From positions 322,744-386,743 of the forward strand of contig NZ_JAJQQS010000007.1 in NCBI RefSeq assembly GCF_021228125.1: 64,000 nt of DNA. Reading direction: 5' to 3'. Both the position numbers and the translations under genes were made by a program. The number at the start of each line of letters is the position of its first letter. Positions within the stretch are counted from its first letter, which is position 1. This document shows, piece by piece, positions 32,958-41,843 of this stretch. A model generated the notes under the pieces. The model worked only from the letters and a program-made list of their open reading frames with translations. It made no database searches and had not been told where the DNA came from. The DNA is from Streptomyces albireticuli (GTDB taxonomy: Bacteria; Actinomycetota; Actinomycetes; Streptomycetales; Streptomycetaceae).

Positions 32958-33827
32958 TCAATTGTTGCGGATGCCCGCGAAGAGGTCGTCCTCGGGGAGG
33001 GACGTGCCGACGAGAGACTTCGCCAGCTCGTACTCCTCGGTCGGCCAGACCTCGCGCTGGAGGTCCAGCGGCACCCGGAACCAGCCGCCGTCCGGGTCGA
33101 TCTGGGTCGCGTGCGCGATCAGCGCCTTGTCCCGGATCTCGAAGAAGTCGCCGCACGGGACGTAGGTGGTCAGCGTGCGCTCGCGGCCGGCCGTCAGCCA
33201 GCGCTCCAGCCACTCGCCGTAAGGGGACTCCAGCCCCCGGGCCAGCAGCGCCTCGTGGAGGGCCAGGGTGCGCTCCCGGTTGAAGCCCTGGTTGTAGTAG
33301 AGCTTGAGCGGCTGCCAGGGCTCGCCCGCGTCGGGGTAGCGGGACGGGTCGCCGGCCGCCTCGAAGGCCACCATCGTGATCTTGTGGGTCATGATGTGGT
33401 CGGGGTGCGGGTAACCGCCGTTCTCGTCGTACGTGGTGATCACGTGCGGACGGAACTCGCGGATCAGCTTCACCAGCTCGCCCGCCGCCTCGTCGACGTC
33501 CTGGAGCGCGAAGCAGCCCTCGGGCAGCGGCGGCAGCGGGTCGCCCTCGGGCAGCCCGGAGTCGACGAAGCCCAGCCACTCCTGCTTCACACCGAGGATG
33601 TCGCGCGCCTCGGCCATCTCCTTGGCCCGCACCTCGTGGATGTGCTCCTCGATGTAGGGGTCGCCCTGGAGCCTGGGGTTGAGGATGGAGCCACGCTCGC
33701 CACCGGTGCAGGTCGCGACCAGCACGTCCACCCCCTCGGACACGTACTTGGCCATCGTGGCCGCGCCCTTGCTCGACTCGTCGTCGGGGTGGGCATGCAC
33801 GGCCATCAGTCGCAGCTGCTCAGTCAA
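32958..33827 (-). CDS. mca: Mycothiol S-conjugate amidase
   Basis: 289 residues from a TTG at 33827. Zinc ligands are in H-A-H-P-D-D-E (His-13, Asp-16) and H-P-D-H further on, the LmbE/PIG-L fold signature. The long shared tail P-T-E-E-Y-E-L-A-K-S-L-V is typical of Mca rather than the biosynthetic MshB. Mca cleaves mycothiol adducts of toxins and drugs to a mercapturic acid and GlcN-inositol. The TTG start is preferred to the GTG at 33845 because GAGGAT lies 8 nt upstream and the protein then begins MTEQLRLMAVHAHPDD like its relatives. Confidence 0.93.
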   Translation of the reverse strand: MTEQLRLMAVHAHPDDESSKGAATMAKYVSEGVDVLVATCTGGERGSILNPRLQGDPYIEEHIHEVRAKEMAEARDILGVKQEWLGFVDSGLPEGDPLPPLPEGCFALQDVDEAAGELVKLIREFRPHVITTYDENGGYPHPDHIMTHKITMVAFEAAGDPSRYPDAGEPWQPLKLYYNQGFNRERTLALHEALLARGLESPYGEWLERWLTAGRERTLTTYVPCGDFFEIRDKALIAHATQIDPDGGWFRVPLDLQREVWPTEEYELAKSLVGTSLPEDDLFAGIRNN

Positions 33828-33884
33828 GGCTCGATCCTCAGTCACTGGTCATGGCCCGTCTTATCGGTGTGTCGGGGCGCCTCC

Positions 33885-33890
33885 TATAGT
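33885..33890 (+). promoter_or_regulatory. -10 element for DUF4307 gene
   Basis: TATAGT lies 64 nt before ATG 33954 in the short divergent region with mca. No clear -35 was found. Confidence 0.4.
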
Positions 33891-33953
33891 GACCGAAGCG
33901 GGAGACGTTTCATTCCAGTTCTCCCCGCCGGTCCCCGACCAGGAGGAAAGATC

Positions 33954-34364
33954 ATGGCTGCGGTACGCGAGGGCCTGCCCGAGGGTCGTTACGGCCGCTC
34001 GGCGGACGAGCGCGCCGACCGCAAGCTGAAGGTCGTCGGGGCCGTGCTGGGCGCCTGCCTGCTGGGCGTGATCGGCTGGTCGGCCGTGCACTACATCACC
34101 TCGTCGGACGTCACGGGGCAGCTGATCCGCTCGAAGCCGGTCTCCGACGACACCGTCGAGGCCGTTCTGGAGATCCGTAAGGACAAGGACGCCACGGCCA
34201 TCTGCACCGTGCGCTCGCTCGGCGAGGACGGCGGCGAGGTCGCCCGTAAGGACATCACGCTCGACCGCCGCGAGGGTCACTTCACCCAGCTGGTCACCCT
34301 CCACACCACCCGGCGCGCCTCGGCCACGGCACTTGAGGGCTGCACCAGCTCGTCACGCGGCTGA
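33954..34364 (+). CDS. DUF4307 membrane protein
   Basis: 136 residues. A charged cytoplasmic start (R-Y-G-R-S-A-D-E-R-A-D-R-K-L-K) precedes one membrane helix (about 28-47); a small exported beta domain with two Cys follows. This matches the DUF4307 family found beside mca across actinobacteria. The start has AGGAGGAAAG upstream. Divergent placement from mca is conserved, but no biochemical role is known. Confidence 0.88.
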   Translation: MAAVREGLPEGRYGRSADERADRKLKVVGAVLGACLLGVIGWSAVHYITSSDVTGQLIRSKPVSDDTVEAVLEIRKDKDATAICTVRSLGEDGGEVARKDITLDRREGHFTQLVTLHTTRRASATALEGCTSSSRG

Positions 34365-34551
34365 CCTGCGCTAACGCGTTTCTTGCGCGTTTCCTCCCGC
34401 TGACTTCTTCCCCCTTTACGGACGTAATTGTTAGGCTCGTGGTTTCGCCCACCTTTGAAGGCGCACCCTTCTGAGTAGGGCGTTCATTTGTATCCCGGCT
34501 GTGACCCCAGCCGTAACCCCAAGTTTTTCCCAGTACCGACGAGGAGCACCT

Positions 34552-35049
34552 GTGACCCAGACCAGCGACAACGTCACCTGGCTGACTCAGGAGGCGTACG
34601 ACCAGCTCAAGGCCGAGCTGGAGTACCTGTCTGGTCCCGCTCGCACCGAGATCGCGATGAAGATCGCGGCGGCCCGCGAGGAGGGTGACCTGCGAGAGAA
34701 CGGCGGGTACCACGCGGCCAAGGAGGAGCAGGGCAAGCAGGAGCTCCGTGTGCGCCAGCTCACGCAGCTGCTGGAGAACGCGAAGGTCGGCGAGGCCCCG
34801 GCCGCGACCGGCGTCGTCGCGCCCGGCACCGTCGTCACCATCGCCTTCGACGGCGACCCGGACGACACCATGACCTTCCTGCTCGCCTCCCGCGAGTACG
34901 CCAGCACGGACATCGAGACGTACTCCCCCCAGTCCCCGCTGGGCTCGGGCGTCAACGGCAAGAAGATCGGCGAGGACGCCTCGTACGAGCTGCCGAACGG
35001 CAAGAAGGCCATGGTCCGCATCCTGGAGGCCAAGCCCTACACCTCCTGA
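34552..35049 (+). CDS. greA: Transcription elongation factor GreA
   Basis: 165 residues from GTG 34552 (GAGGAG 8 nt upstream). The N-terminal coiled coil (about 10-80) has A-R-E-E-G-D-L-R-E-N-G-G-Y-H-A-A-K at its tip, including the acidic residues that enter the RNA polymerase secondary channel. The C-terminal FKBP-like domain has S-P-Q-S-P-L-G and the final N-G-K-K-A-M-V-R-I-L. It rescues backtracked polymerase by stimulating transcript cleavage. It is monocistronic with a strong terminator downstream. Confidence 0.95.
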   Translation: MTQTSDNVTWLTQEAYDQLKAELEYLSGPARTEIAMKIAAAREEGDLRENGGYHAAKEEQGKQELRVRQLTQLLENAKVGEAPAATGVVAPGTVVTIAFDGDPDDTMTFLLASREYASTDIETYSPQSPLGSGVNGKKIGEDASYELPNGKKAMVRILEAKPYTS

Positions 35050-35065
35050 CCCTCGCGGAAGACCC

Positions 35066-35112
35066 GACGGCGGAGCCCCGGACCCGGTGAAAGGGTCCGG
35101 GGCTCCGCCGTC
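35066..35112. terminator. Strong bidirectional terminator after greA
   Basis: A perfect 20-bp stem: GACGGCGGAGCCCCGGACCC (35066-35085) with its complement at 35093-35112 and a 7-nt loop. It serves convergent greA and the ABC permease gene. Confidence 0.92.
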
Positions 35113-35149
35113 TCCGCACCCGGCCGCGGGCGGCGGGGCGGGCCCGGCG

Positions 35150-36007
35150 TCAGGCCGTCGCCGAGCGGTACTTCCGCACCGACAGGGTCCGGAAGACCAC
35201 GATGATCACCACGGACCAGATCAGCGAGGCCCACACCGGGTGCTGCATGGGCCAGGCGGCGGGCACCGGATAGCCGTCCGGGAGATTGCCGAAGAGCCGC
35301 CGGGCCGCCTGCACGGTGGCGCTGAAGGGGTTCCACTCGGCGATGTTGCGGAGCACCATCGGCATGTTGTCCGAGGGCACGAAGGCGTTCGAGATGAACG
35401 TGAGCGGGAAGAGCCAGATCAGCCCGCCCGAGGTGGCCGCCTCCGGGGTCCGTACGGACAGCCCGATCAGGGCGCCGATCCAGGAGAAGGCGTAGCCGAG
35501 CAGGAGCAGCAGCGCGAAGCCCGCCACAGCCTTGGGGATGCCCGCGTGGGTGCGCCACCCCACGATCACCGCGACGATCGCCAGCACCACCAGCGTCAGC
35601 GCCGTCTGCACGAGGTCGGCGAGGGTACGGCCGGTGAGCACCGCCCCGCGCGCCATGGGCAGCGAGCGGAAGCGGTCGATGAGCCCCTTGTGCATGTCGT
35701 CGGCGATGCCCGCCCCGGCACCGGCCGTCGCGAAGGTGACGGTCTGCGCGAAGATGCCGGCCATCAGGAACTCGCGGTAGGTCGAGGGGTCGGTGCTGCC
35801 GCCCACGGCGATGGAGCCGCCGAAGACGTAGCTGAACAGCACCACGAACATGATCGGCTGGATCAGCCCGAAGATGACCATCTCGGGGATCCGGGCCATC
35901 CGGATCAGATTGCGCTTGGCGACGACCAGGGAGTCGCGCACCGACTGGCCGACGCCGCCGTACGGACGGGGACCCGTCGCCGTGGGAGCGCCGTCGAGGA
36001 TGCTCAC
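35150..36007 (-). CDS. ABC-2 type permease (DrrB-like)
   Basis: 285 residues with six predicted membrane segments and the ABC-2 signature region around P-L-T-F-I-S-N-A-F-V-P. The start is GTG, overlapping the ATPase stop as GTGA (36004-36007). Together they form a two-gene exporter of the daunorubicin-resistance DrrAB class, which exports hydrophobic compounds or lipids. The substrate is unknown and no biosynthetic gene cluster is adjacent. Confidence 0.9.
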   Translation of the reverse strand: MSILDGAPTATGPRPYGGVGQSVRDSLVVAKRNLIRMARIPEMVIFGLIQPIMFVVLFSYVFGGSIAVGGSTDPSTYREFLMAGIFAQTVTFATAGAGAGIADDMHKGLIDRFRSLPMARGAVLTGRTLADLVQTALTLVVLAIVAVIVGWRTHAGIPKAVAGFALLLLLGYAFSWIGALIGLSVRTPEAATSGGLIWLFPLTFISNAFVPSDNMPMVLRNIAEWNPFSATVQAARRLFGNLPDGYPVPAAWPMQHPVWASLIWSVVIIVVFRTLSVRKYRSATA

Positions 36008-37050
36008 GGGGCCGTCTCCTTCCTGTCGTGCCGCTTGTGCCCCTGACGGCCTTCCGGCGCCTGGGGGCCGCCCTTGCCGCTCCCCCGCTCCGGCCCCTCG
36101 CCCTCCTCCGCCTCGGCCACGTGCCCGGTGAGCGAGATGAAGACGTCGTCCAGCGTCGGGCGGCGCAGTCCGATGTCGTCGATCTCGATCCCCCGGGCGT
36201 CCAGCTCTCTGATCACCTCGGCGAGCAGCTTCGCGCCGCCGGAGACCGGGACGGTGACCTTGCGGGTGTGCTCCTCGACCTTCGACTCGCCCTTGCCGAA
36301 GCCGCGCAGGACCTCGTCGGCGGGGGCGATCTGGTGGGCCTGGTGGACGACGACCTCGACGCGCTCCCCGCCCGTGCGGGCCTTGAGCTGGTCGGAGGTG
36401 CCGCGAGCGATGACCTTGCCGTGGTCGACCACCGCGATGTCGTGCGCGAGGCGGTCGGCCTCCTCCAGGTACTGGGTGGTGAGCAGCAGGGTCGTACCCC
36501 CCGCGACGAGCTCCTCGATGACCTCCCAGAGCTGCTGCCGGTTGCGCGGGTCGAGGCCGGTGGTCGGCTCGTCCATGAACATCACGGGCGGGCTGACGAC
36601 CAGGGCGGCGGCGAGGTCGAGGCGGCGCCGCATGCCGCCGGAGTAGGTCTTGGCGGTGCGGTCGGCGGCGTCGGCGAGGTTGAAGCGGTCCAGCAGCCGG
36701 TCCGCGCGCACCTTCGCGTCGCGTGCGGACATCTGGTAGAGCTGACCGACCATCTGGAGATTCTCACGGCCCGTCAGATATTCGTCGACGGCGGCGAACT
36801 GGCCGGAGAGCCCGATGGAGCGCCGGACCTCGTGGGGTTTCTTCAGGACGTCGATGCCCGCCACCCGGGCGGTGCCGCTGTCGGGCTTGAGCAGGGTGGT
36901 GAGGACGCGGACTGCGGTGGTCTTGCCGGCGCCGTTGGGGCCGAGAAGTCCTAGAACGGTTCCTTCCGGTACGTCGAGATCGACGCCGTCCAGAGCCCTT
37001 ACATCGCCGAAAGTCTTGACCAGGCCTTCGGCAAAAATGGCGCCTGGCAT
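36004..37050 (-). CDS. ABC transporter ATP-binding protein (DrrA-like)
   Basis: 348 residues. Walker A G-P-N-G-A-G-K-T (37-44), the signature Y-S-G-G-M-R-R-R-L-D, Walker B V-M-F-M-D-E-P-T-T-G-L-D-P and the switch His region are intact. The DrrA-type C-terminal DUF4162 domain ends with R-R-P-T-L-D-D-V-F-I-S-L-T-G, followed by a charged low-complexity tail of about 35 residues that is longer than usual. It is coupled to the permease gene. Confidence 0.93.
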   Translation of the reverse strand: MPGAIFAEGLVKTFGDVRALDGVDLDVPEGTVLGLLGPNGAGKTTAVRVLTTLLKPDSGTARVAGIDVLKKPHEVRRSIGLSGQFAAVDEYLTGRENLQMVGQLYQMSARDAKVRADRLLDRFNLADAADRTAKTYSGGMRRRLDLAAALVVSPPVMFMDEPTTGLDPRNRQQLWEVIEELVAGGTTLLLTTQYLEEADRLAHDIAVVDHGKVIARGTSDQLKARTGGERVEVVVHQAHQIAPADEVLRGFGKGESKVEEHTRKVTVPVSGGAKLLAEVIRELDARGIEIDDIGLRRPTLDDVFISLTGHVAEAEEGEGPERGSGKGGPQAPEGRQGHKRHDRKETAP

Positions 37051-37160
37051 GGAGGTTCTCCCCGTTTGGGTGATGTATTACAGGATTTTACGTTCGCTGC
37101 CGTCCTCCCGCCCTGTGAATGGACTCCTCGGCACCCACGGCCGCCGGAACTCGCCCGCCG

Positions 37161-38453
37161 TCAGGGCATCACCAGATACCCCGCCTCGCGCAGGGCGGTC
37201 CCCACCACCACGCAGTGCTCCGGCCCCTTGGTCTCCAGGTGCAGCTCGACCTCCGCCTCCGTGAGCCCGAGCCGCGGGTCGGTGCGCACATGGCTCACGT
37301 CCAGGACGTTGGCGTCGGCCTCCGAGAGCACCTCCAGGAGGGCGGCCAGCGCGCCCGGGCGGTCCGTGAGCCGCAACCGCAGCGACAGATAACGGCCCGC
37401 CGCCGCCATGCCGTGCCGCAGGGTGCGCTGGAGCACCAGCGGGTCCACATTGCCGCCGGACAGCACCGCGACGACGGGCCCCTCGAACGAGCGGGGATCC
37501 GCCAGCAGCGCCGCCACGGGGCTCGCCCCGGCCGGCTCGACCACCATCTTGGCCCGCTCCAGGCAGAGCAGCAGGGCGCTGGAGAGGTCGTCCTCGGAGA
37601 CCGTGCGGACCTCGTCGACCAGCCCCTCGATGATCCGGAAGGGGATGTCACCGGGGCGGCCCACCTTGATGCCGTCGGCCATCGTCGCCGGCGCGGGTAT
37701 CGACAGCGGCTCCCCGGCCGCCAGCGACGGCGGATAGGCGGCGGCGCCCGCCGCCTGCACGCCCACGATCCGCACATCGGGCCGCAGCGCCTTCACGGCC
37801 ACGGCGATGCCGGCCACCAGACCGCCGCCCCCGACGCCCACCACGATGGTGCGCGCCTCGGGGCACTGCTCCAGGATCTCCAGGCCGATCGTGCCCTGAC
37901 CGGCGATGACGTCCGGGTGGTCGAAGGGGTGGATGAAGACCGCGCCCGTCTCCCGGGCGTGTTCCCGGGCGGCGCGCACGGCCTCGTCGACGATCTGACC
38001 GTGCAGGCGCACCTCGGCGCCGTACTCCCGGGTGGCGGCCACCTTGGGCAGGGGCGCGCCCTCCGGCATGAACACCGTGGAGCGCACGCCCAGGAGCGAG
38101 GCCGCCAGGGCCACGCCCTGCGCGTGGTTGCCCGCGCTGGCGGCCACCACCCCCGCCGCGCGCTCCCGCGGGGACAGACCGGCGATCCGGACATACGCGC
38201 CGCGCACCTTGAAGGAGCCCGTGCGCTGGAGGTTCTCGCACTTCAGGTGGACCGGGGCGCCGACCAGCCCGGAGAGGAAGCGGCTGCCCTCCATGAGGGT
38301 CGCGCGGGCGACGCCGGAGAGCATCTTCTGGGCCTCGCGGACATCCTCGAGCGAGACGGCGAGGGGAATTCCGCGGGAGACATCACTGGACATATCGCTG
38401 GACCCGTCGTGAGGGCCGTCGTGGGAGACATCATTGGATAAACCGGGTGCCAT
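37161..38453 (-). CDS. ilvA: Threonine ammonia-lyase with ACT domain
   Basis: 430 residues. The fold type II PLP domain has the cofactor lysine in R-T-G-S-F-K-V-R-G-A-Y (Lys-82) and the tetra-glycine loop V-G-G-G-G-L. A single C-terminal ACT domain begins L-R-L-R-L-T-D-R-P-G-A-L. The enzyme deaminates threonine to 2-oxobutyrate for isoleucine synthesis. The N-terminal 30 residues (D-G-P-H-D-G-S-S-D-M-S-S-D) are low-complexity and the start is uncertain: ATG 38453, 38474 or 38393 are all in frame without a strong ribosome site. Confidence 0.88.
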   Translation of the reverse strand: MAPGLSNDVSHDGPHDGSSDMSSDVSRGIPLAVSLEDVREAQKMLSGVARATLMEGSRFLSGLVGAPVHLKCENLQRTGSFKVRGAYVRIAGLSPRERAAGVVAASAGNHAQGVALAASLLGVRSTVFMPEGAPLPKVAATREYGAEVRLHGQIVDEAVRAAREHARETGAVFIHPFDHPDVIAGQGTIGLEILEQCPEARTIVVGVGGGGLVAGIAVAVKALRPDVRIVGVQAAGAAAYPPSLAAGEPLSIPAPATMADGIKVGRPGDIPFRIIEGLVDEVRTVSEDDLSSALLLCLERAKMVVEPAGASPVAALLADPRSFEGPVVAVLSGGNVDPLVLQRTLRHGMAAAGRYLSLRLRLTDRPGALAALLEVLSEADANVLDVSHVRTDPRLGLTEAEVELHLETKGPEHCVVVGTALREAGYLVMP

Positions 38454-38474
38454 CGGAGCTTGTTTCCCGGGCAT

Positions 38475-38879
38475 CCCGGACGGATCGGACCGGTGATCCC
38501 GGGCCGCCGGACCCGGGTCCGTGGCGCCGGACGCCCCGGCGGGCCGGCTCTCGGACCGGCCCGCGGACCAGCCCATGGAGCTACCCGCCGACCGGCCGAC
38601 GGACTGACCTGTGGGCTGACCGGTTACGCCTCGGACCGTGCCTTCGTCATCAACTCGTGCAGCCATGCGGCCAGTCTCGCAGCTCGCCTCCGCGACTACC
38701 GTCACAGGACGCGCACATCCGTGCATACCGGCGCGGAAGGGAGGCGGGCGGGCGGCGGGCGCGCGGCGGCGCATACCGAGCGGTTTGCGCAGCACCCGTA
38801 CGAGCGCCCGTCGGGCCGCGTACTCTGTCCCCCAATCCTCAGCGATTCCCTGCCCGCCGTACGAAGTGAGCCCCAGGCC
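38475..38879. other. Divergent ilvA-marR intergenic region
   Basis: About 400 nt with no supported gene. It is GC-rich with short direct repeats such as GGACCGGCC/GGGCTGACC near 38540-38625. An open frame extends the ilvA product upstream through it but lacks a ribosome site. No promoter hexamers were firmly identified. Confidence 0.35.
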
Positions 38880-39380
38880 ATGCCCACCCCTCCGGACATG
38901 ACGACCGACCTCGCCCCAGGCGTCCTCGACGCCCTCCAGCACCAGGTGGCCGTCTTCGCCCGTCGCGCCGAACAGACCCGGCTCGGCGGTGTAGGCCAGG
39001 TCCGCAACTCCATGGACCGCGCCGCCTATCTGCTGCTCAACCGCCTCGACCAGGAAGGTCCGATGGGCGTCAAGGCGCTCGCCGCGGGCATGGGCATCGA
39101 CTCCTCGACCGTCACCCGTCAGGTGGCACCGCTGGTCGACACCGGCCTCGTCAAGCGGACGTCGCACCCCGAGGACGGCCGGGCCGTCGTGCTCCAGCTG
39201 TCCCCGCGCGGCAAGGCCCGCCTCGACGAGGTGCGCGGCTCCCGGCGCGAGCTGATGGCCCTGGTGACCTCCGGCTGGACCGAGGAGGAGCGGGACGTCT
39301 TCACCACCCTGCTCACGCGCTTCAACTCCGCCCTCTCCGAGGTGCACAACGCCCTGCCCCCGGCCACGCCGGCCTCTTGA
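38880..39380 (+). CDS. MarR-family transcriptional regulator
   Basis: 166 residues, typical length. The winged helix core is visible as M-G-V-K-A-L-A-A-G-M-G-I-D-S-S-T-V-T-R-Q-V followed by the wing R-T-S-H-P-E-D-G-R-A-V-V. Flanking helices form the dimer. Targets cannot be inferred; the divergent ilvA gene and the downstream sigma-like gene are candidates only by position. Confidence 0.9.
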   Translation: MPTPPDMTTDLAPGVLDALQHQVAVFARRAEQTRLGGVGQVRNSMDRAAYLLLNRLDQEGPMGVKALAAGMGIDSSTVTRQVAPLVDTGLVKRTSHPEDGRAVVLQLSPRGKARLDEVRGSRRELMALVTSGWTEEERDVFTTLLTRFNSALSEVHNALPPATPAS

Positions 39381-39494
39381 CCCGGGGCCGCGGCTGCCCT
39401 CTCCTGGTGCGTACGACCGGTGCGTACGACACGCGTACGGACGGTGTCCGCGCGTGCGAGGCGCGGTCCGGGGAGCCGGGGACGGGGGCGGCGG

Positions 39495-40205
39495 GTGCGA
39501 GAACGGCGGGCGGCCGGGGAACGCCGCCGCGCCCATGAGTTCGAGGAGTTCGTCGCGGGTGCGGGCGGCAGGCTGCTGCACGTCGCCGCGCTGCTCACGG
39601 GCGAGGCACCGGGCCGGACGCCCGCGGGGGGCGGCCCGGGCGGGCTCGGCGACCCCACGAAGGGAGACGGGCGGGGCCGTTCCGGTGCCCCCGCGGCGGA
39701 AAGCGGCTCCGATGACCCCACGGCGGGAGGCCGCCCCGGTGGCCCCACGGCGGGAAGCGGGTCGCACCGCCCCCGTGACCCCGCGCCCGGCCACGGCCAC
39801 GGGGCGGCCGAGCGGCTGCTGACGGCCGCGCTGGCCGCCACGTACGCCGCCTGGGACCCGCTGCGCGGCGAGGACCCGTACGACCGCGCCCGCCAGGAGC
39901 TCGTGACCCGCTACGCGCGGACCGCGCGCCGGGCCGGGGGTACGGCCCCCGGCGGGGTGCTGGCCCCGCTCGCCCCTCAGGAGCGCCTGGTCGTCGTCCT
40001 GCGCCTGGCCGAGGGCCTCGCGGAGGAGCAGACGGCGGCACTCCTGGGGCTGCCGGTGGAGCGCGTACGCACGCTCTGCACCCGCTCGGTCGACGCGCTG
40101 CGCCACGGTGCGCCCGGCGCGGACCGGGCCGGGGCCCCGGCGTGGCGGGCCGGGTGGTGGCGGGCCCGGCCCTGGCGAACGGGACCGTGGCGGGCCGGAC
40201 CGTGA
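39495..40205 (+). CDS. ECF sigma-like protein with low-complexity linker
   Basis: 236 residues from GTG 39495. Residues 12-40 (E-F-E-E-F-V-x-A-x-x-x-R-L-L-H-V-A-A-L-L-T-G) look like the start of a SigE/SigK-type region 2. Residues 104-145 resemble region 2 helices, and 157-205 (A-P-L-A-P-Q-E-R-L-V-V-V-L-R-L-A-E-G-L, then a helix-turn-helix) resemble region 4. Between them lies a Gly/Pro/Asp stretch of about 60 residues (40-102) not normal in sigma factors, and the tail is a W-R-A/W-R-x repeat. Function as a sigma factor is possible but degraded. The stop overlaps the next start as GTGA. Confidence 0.6.
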   Translation: MRERRAAGERRRAHEFEEFVAGAGGRLLHVAALLTGEAPGRTPAGGGPGGLGDPTKGDGRGRSGAPAAESGSDDPTAGGRPGGPTAGSGSHRPRDPAPGHGHGAAERLLTAALAATYAAWDPLRGEDPYDRARQELVTRYARTARRAGGTAPGGVLAPLAPQERLVVVLRLAEGLAEEQTAALLGLPVERVRTLCTRSVDALRHGAPGADRAGAPAWRAGWWRARPWRTGPWRAGP

Positions 40206-40438
40206 GCGGCCTCGACCGTAAGGAGGAAGAGATCCGCCGGATGCTGGACCTCCGCCACCCACCGCTCCCCCCGGGCCTCGCCGCACGCGCGGCGGGACGC
40301 GGCCGCCGCGCGCTGCGCCGCCGCCGGGCGTTACGGGCGGTGGGGTGGGTGCTGCTGGTGGCGGGGGTGGTGGCGTTCTCCGTGTGGGCGGCGCTGACGG
40401 AACCGTGGTCGGCGCGGCCGTGGTGGGAGAGCCCGTAA
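40202..40438 (+). CDS. Small single-span membrane protein coupled to the sigma-like gene
   Basis: 78 residues from GTG 40202, overlapping the sigma-like gene's stop (GTGA). A charged N-terminus (D-R-K-E-E-E-I-R-R-M-L-D) and basic stretch precede one membrane helix (about 45-65) and a Trp-rich C-terminus. Position and topology resemble a small anti-sigma or accessory membrane protein; no zinc anti-sigma motif is present. The last codons and stop form part of the first copy of the tandem repeat downstream. Confidence 0.6.
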   Translation: MSGLDRKEEEIRRMLDLRHPPLPPGLAARAAGRGRRALRRRRALRAVGWVLLVAGVVAFSVWAALTEPWSARPWWESP

Positions 40439-40588
40439 GGACGAGGCGGCTTTGAGCGAGCCCGTAAGGACAACGCGGCCCTGAGTGAAGCCCGTAAGGA
40501 CAACGCGATCCTGAGGGAAGCCCGTAAGGACAACGCGATCCTGAGCGAAGCCCGTGAAGGACGAGGCGGATCCTGAGGCGAGCCCACA
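40429..40588. repeat. Tandem repeat of about 30 bp
   Basis: Five copies of a unit reading GAAGCCCGTAAGGACAACGC followed by GATCCTGAGC, the middle three nearly identical and the outer ones degenerate. There are no spacers, so it is not a CRISPR array. The first copy overlaps the stop codon of the small membrane protein gene. Confidence 0.9.
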
Positions 40589-40596
40589 AAGAGGAC

Positions 40597-40630
40597 GGGG
40601 CGGGCGGGGGCTGATGCCCCTGCCCGCCCC
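40597..40630. terminator. Terminator between convergent genes
   Basis: GGGGCGGGCGGGGGC and GCCCCTGCCCGCCCC form a 15-bp stem with one mismatch and a TGAT loop, 15 nt beyond the metB stop. Confidence 0.75.
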
Positions 40631-40645
40631 GGAACCCTCCGGCGA

Positions 40646-41791
40646 CTAGCCCAGCGCCTGCGTCAGGTCCGCCAGCAGGTCATCCACGGACTCGATGCCG
40701 ACCGACAGGCGGACGAGGTCCGCCGGGACCTCCAGCGCCGAACCCGCCGTGGACGCGTGCGTCATCCGGCCCGGGTGCTCGATCAGCGACTCCACGCCGC
40801 CGAGGGACTCACCGAGGGTGAACAGCCGGGTGCGGTTGCAGACCTCGACCGCCGCCTCCTCGCCGCCCGCGACACGGAAGGACACCATGCCGCCGAAGTC
40901 CTTCATCTGCTTGGCCGCGACCTCGTGGAGCTCGTGCTCCGGCAGGCCCGGGTAGTAGACCTTGGTGACCTTGGGGTGCGAGGTGAGCAGCTCGGCGACG
41001 CGGGCCGCGTTGGCGCTGTGGCGGTCCATGCGCACGGCGAGCGTCTTGATGCCGCGCAGCGTCAGCCAGGAGTCGAAGGGGCCGGCGACGGCGCCCATCG
41101 CGTTCTGGTGGTAGCCGATCTCCTCGGCCAGCGTCGCGTCGGCCGTGACGAGCGCACCGCCGACGACGTCCGAGTGGCCACCCACGTACTTCGTGGTGGA
41201 GTGCACGACGACGTCGGCGCCCAGGGACAGCGGCTGCTGGAGGTAGGGGCTCGCGAAGGTGTTGTCGACGACCAGCCGCGCACCCGCGGAGCGCGCCACC
41301 TCGGCGACGGCGGCGATGTCCGTGATGCCGAGCAGCGGGTTGGAGGGCGTCTCGACCCAGATCACCTTCGTGCGCGGGCGGACGGCGGCGCGGACGGCGG
41401 CCGGGTCGGAGGTGTTCGCCACGGACCATTCGACGCCCCAGCGCTCGACGACCTTGGCGAAGAGGCGGAACGTTCCGCCGTAGGCGTCGTTCGGAATGAC
41501 GACGTGGTCGCCCGGCGACAGCAGCGTACGCAGCAGGGTGTCCTCGGCGGCGAGGCCCGAAGCGAAGGCGAAGCCGCGACGGCCACCCTCCAGCGCCGCC
41601 AGGTTCTCCTCCAGCGCGGTGCGCGTCGGGTTGGCGCTCCGGCTGTACTCGTAGCCACCCCGCAGGCCGCCGACGCCGTCCTGCTTGTAGGTGGAGACTT
41701 GGTAGATGGGCGGCACGACGGCCCCCGTCAGCGGGTCCGCCTCCTGCCCGGCGTGGATGGCGAGGGTTTCGAAAGAGTGCTGGTCGCTCAT
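40646..41791 (-). CDS. metB: Cystathionine gamma-synthase
   Basis: 381 residues, Cys/Met metabolism PLP family. It has S-R-S-A-N-P-T-R, the Y-G-G-T region, D-N-T-F-A-S-P and the PLP lysine in H-S-T-T-K-Y-V-G-G-H-S-D. The active-site E-S-L-G-G-V-E-S-L and the Tyr/Arg pattern fit gamma-synthase or gamma-lyase. It condenses O-succinyl (or acetyl) homoserine with cysteine in transsulfuration; a cystathionine gamma-lyase role cannot be excluded. The ATG has GGAG nearby. Confidence 0.9.
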   Translation of the reverse strand: MSDQHSFETLAIHAGQEADPLTGAVVPPIYQVSTYKQDGVGGLRGGYEYSRSANPTRTALEENLAALEGGRRGFAFASGLAAEDTLLRTLLSPGDHVVIPNDAYGGTFRLFAKVVERWGVEWSVANTSDPAAVRAAVRPRTKVIWVETPSNPLLGITDIAAVAEVARSAGARLVVDNTFASPYLQQPLSLGADVVVHSTTKYVGGHSDVVGGALVTADATLAEEIGYHQNAMGAVAGPFDSWLTLRGIKTLAVRMDRHSANAARVAELLTSHPKVTKVYYPGLPEHELHEVAAKQMKDFGGMVSFRVAGGEEAAVEVCNRTRLFTLGESLGGVESLIEHPGRMTHASTAGSALEVPADLVRLSVGIESVDDLLADLTQALG

Positions 41792-41843
41792 TTCTCCGAG
41801 GGTAGTACCCCGGGTACCCGAACACTCCTGTTCACTTGTAACT

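Noticed and set aside
35150..37050. Resistance genes of an antibiotic cluster
   Set aside because: The ABC pair is DrrAB-like, but no biosynthetic genes lie around it; flanking genes are greA and ilvA.
40429..40588. Possible CRISPR array of 30-bp repeats
   Set aside because: The repeats are directly abutting with no unique spacers, and no cas genes are nearby.
37161..40589. A very long minus-strand open frame extending the threonine ammonia-lyase
   Set aside because: The extension runs antisense to the MarR and sigma-like genes, is Arg/Gly/Pro-rich and has no ribosome site; the enzyme begins near 38453.
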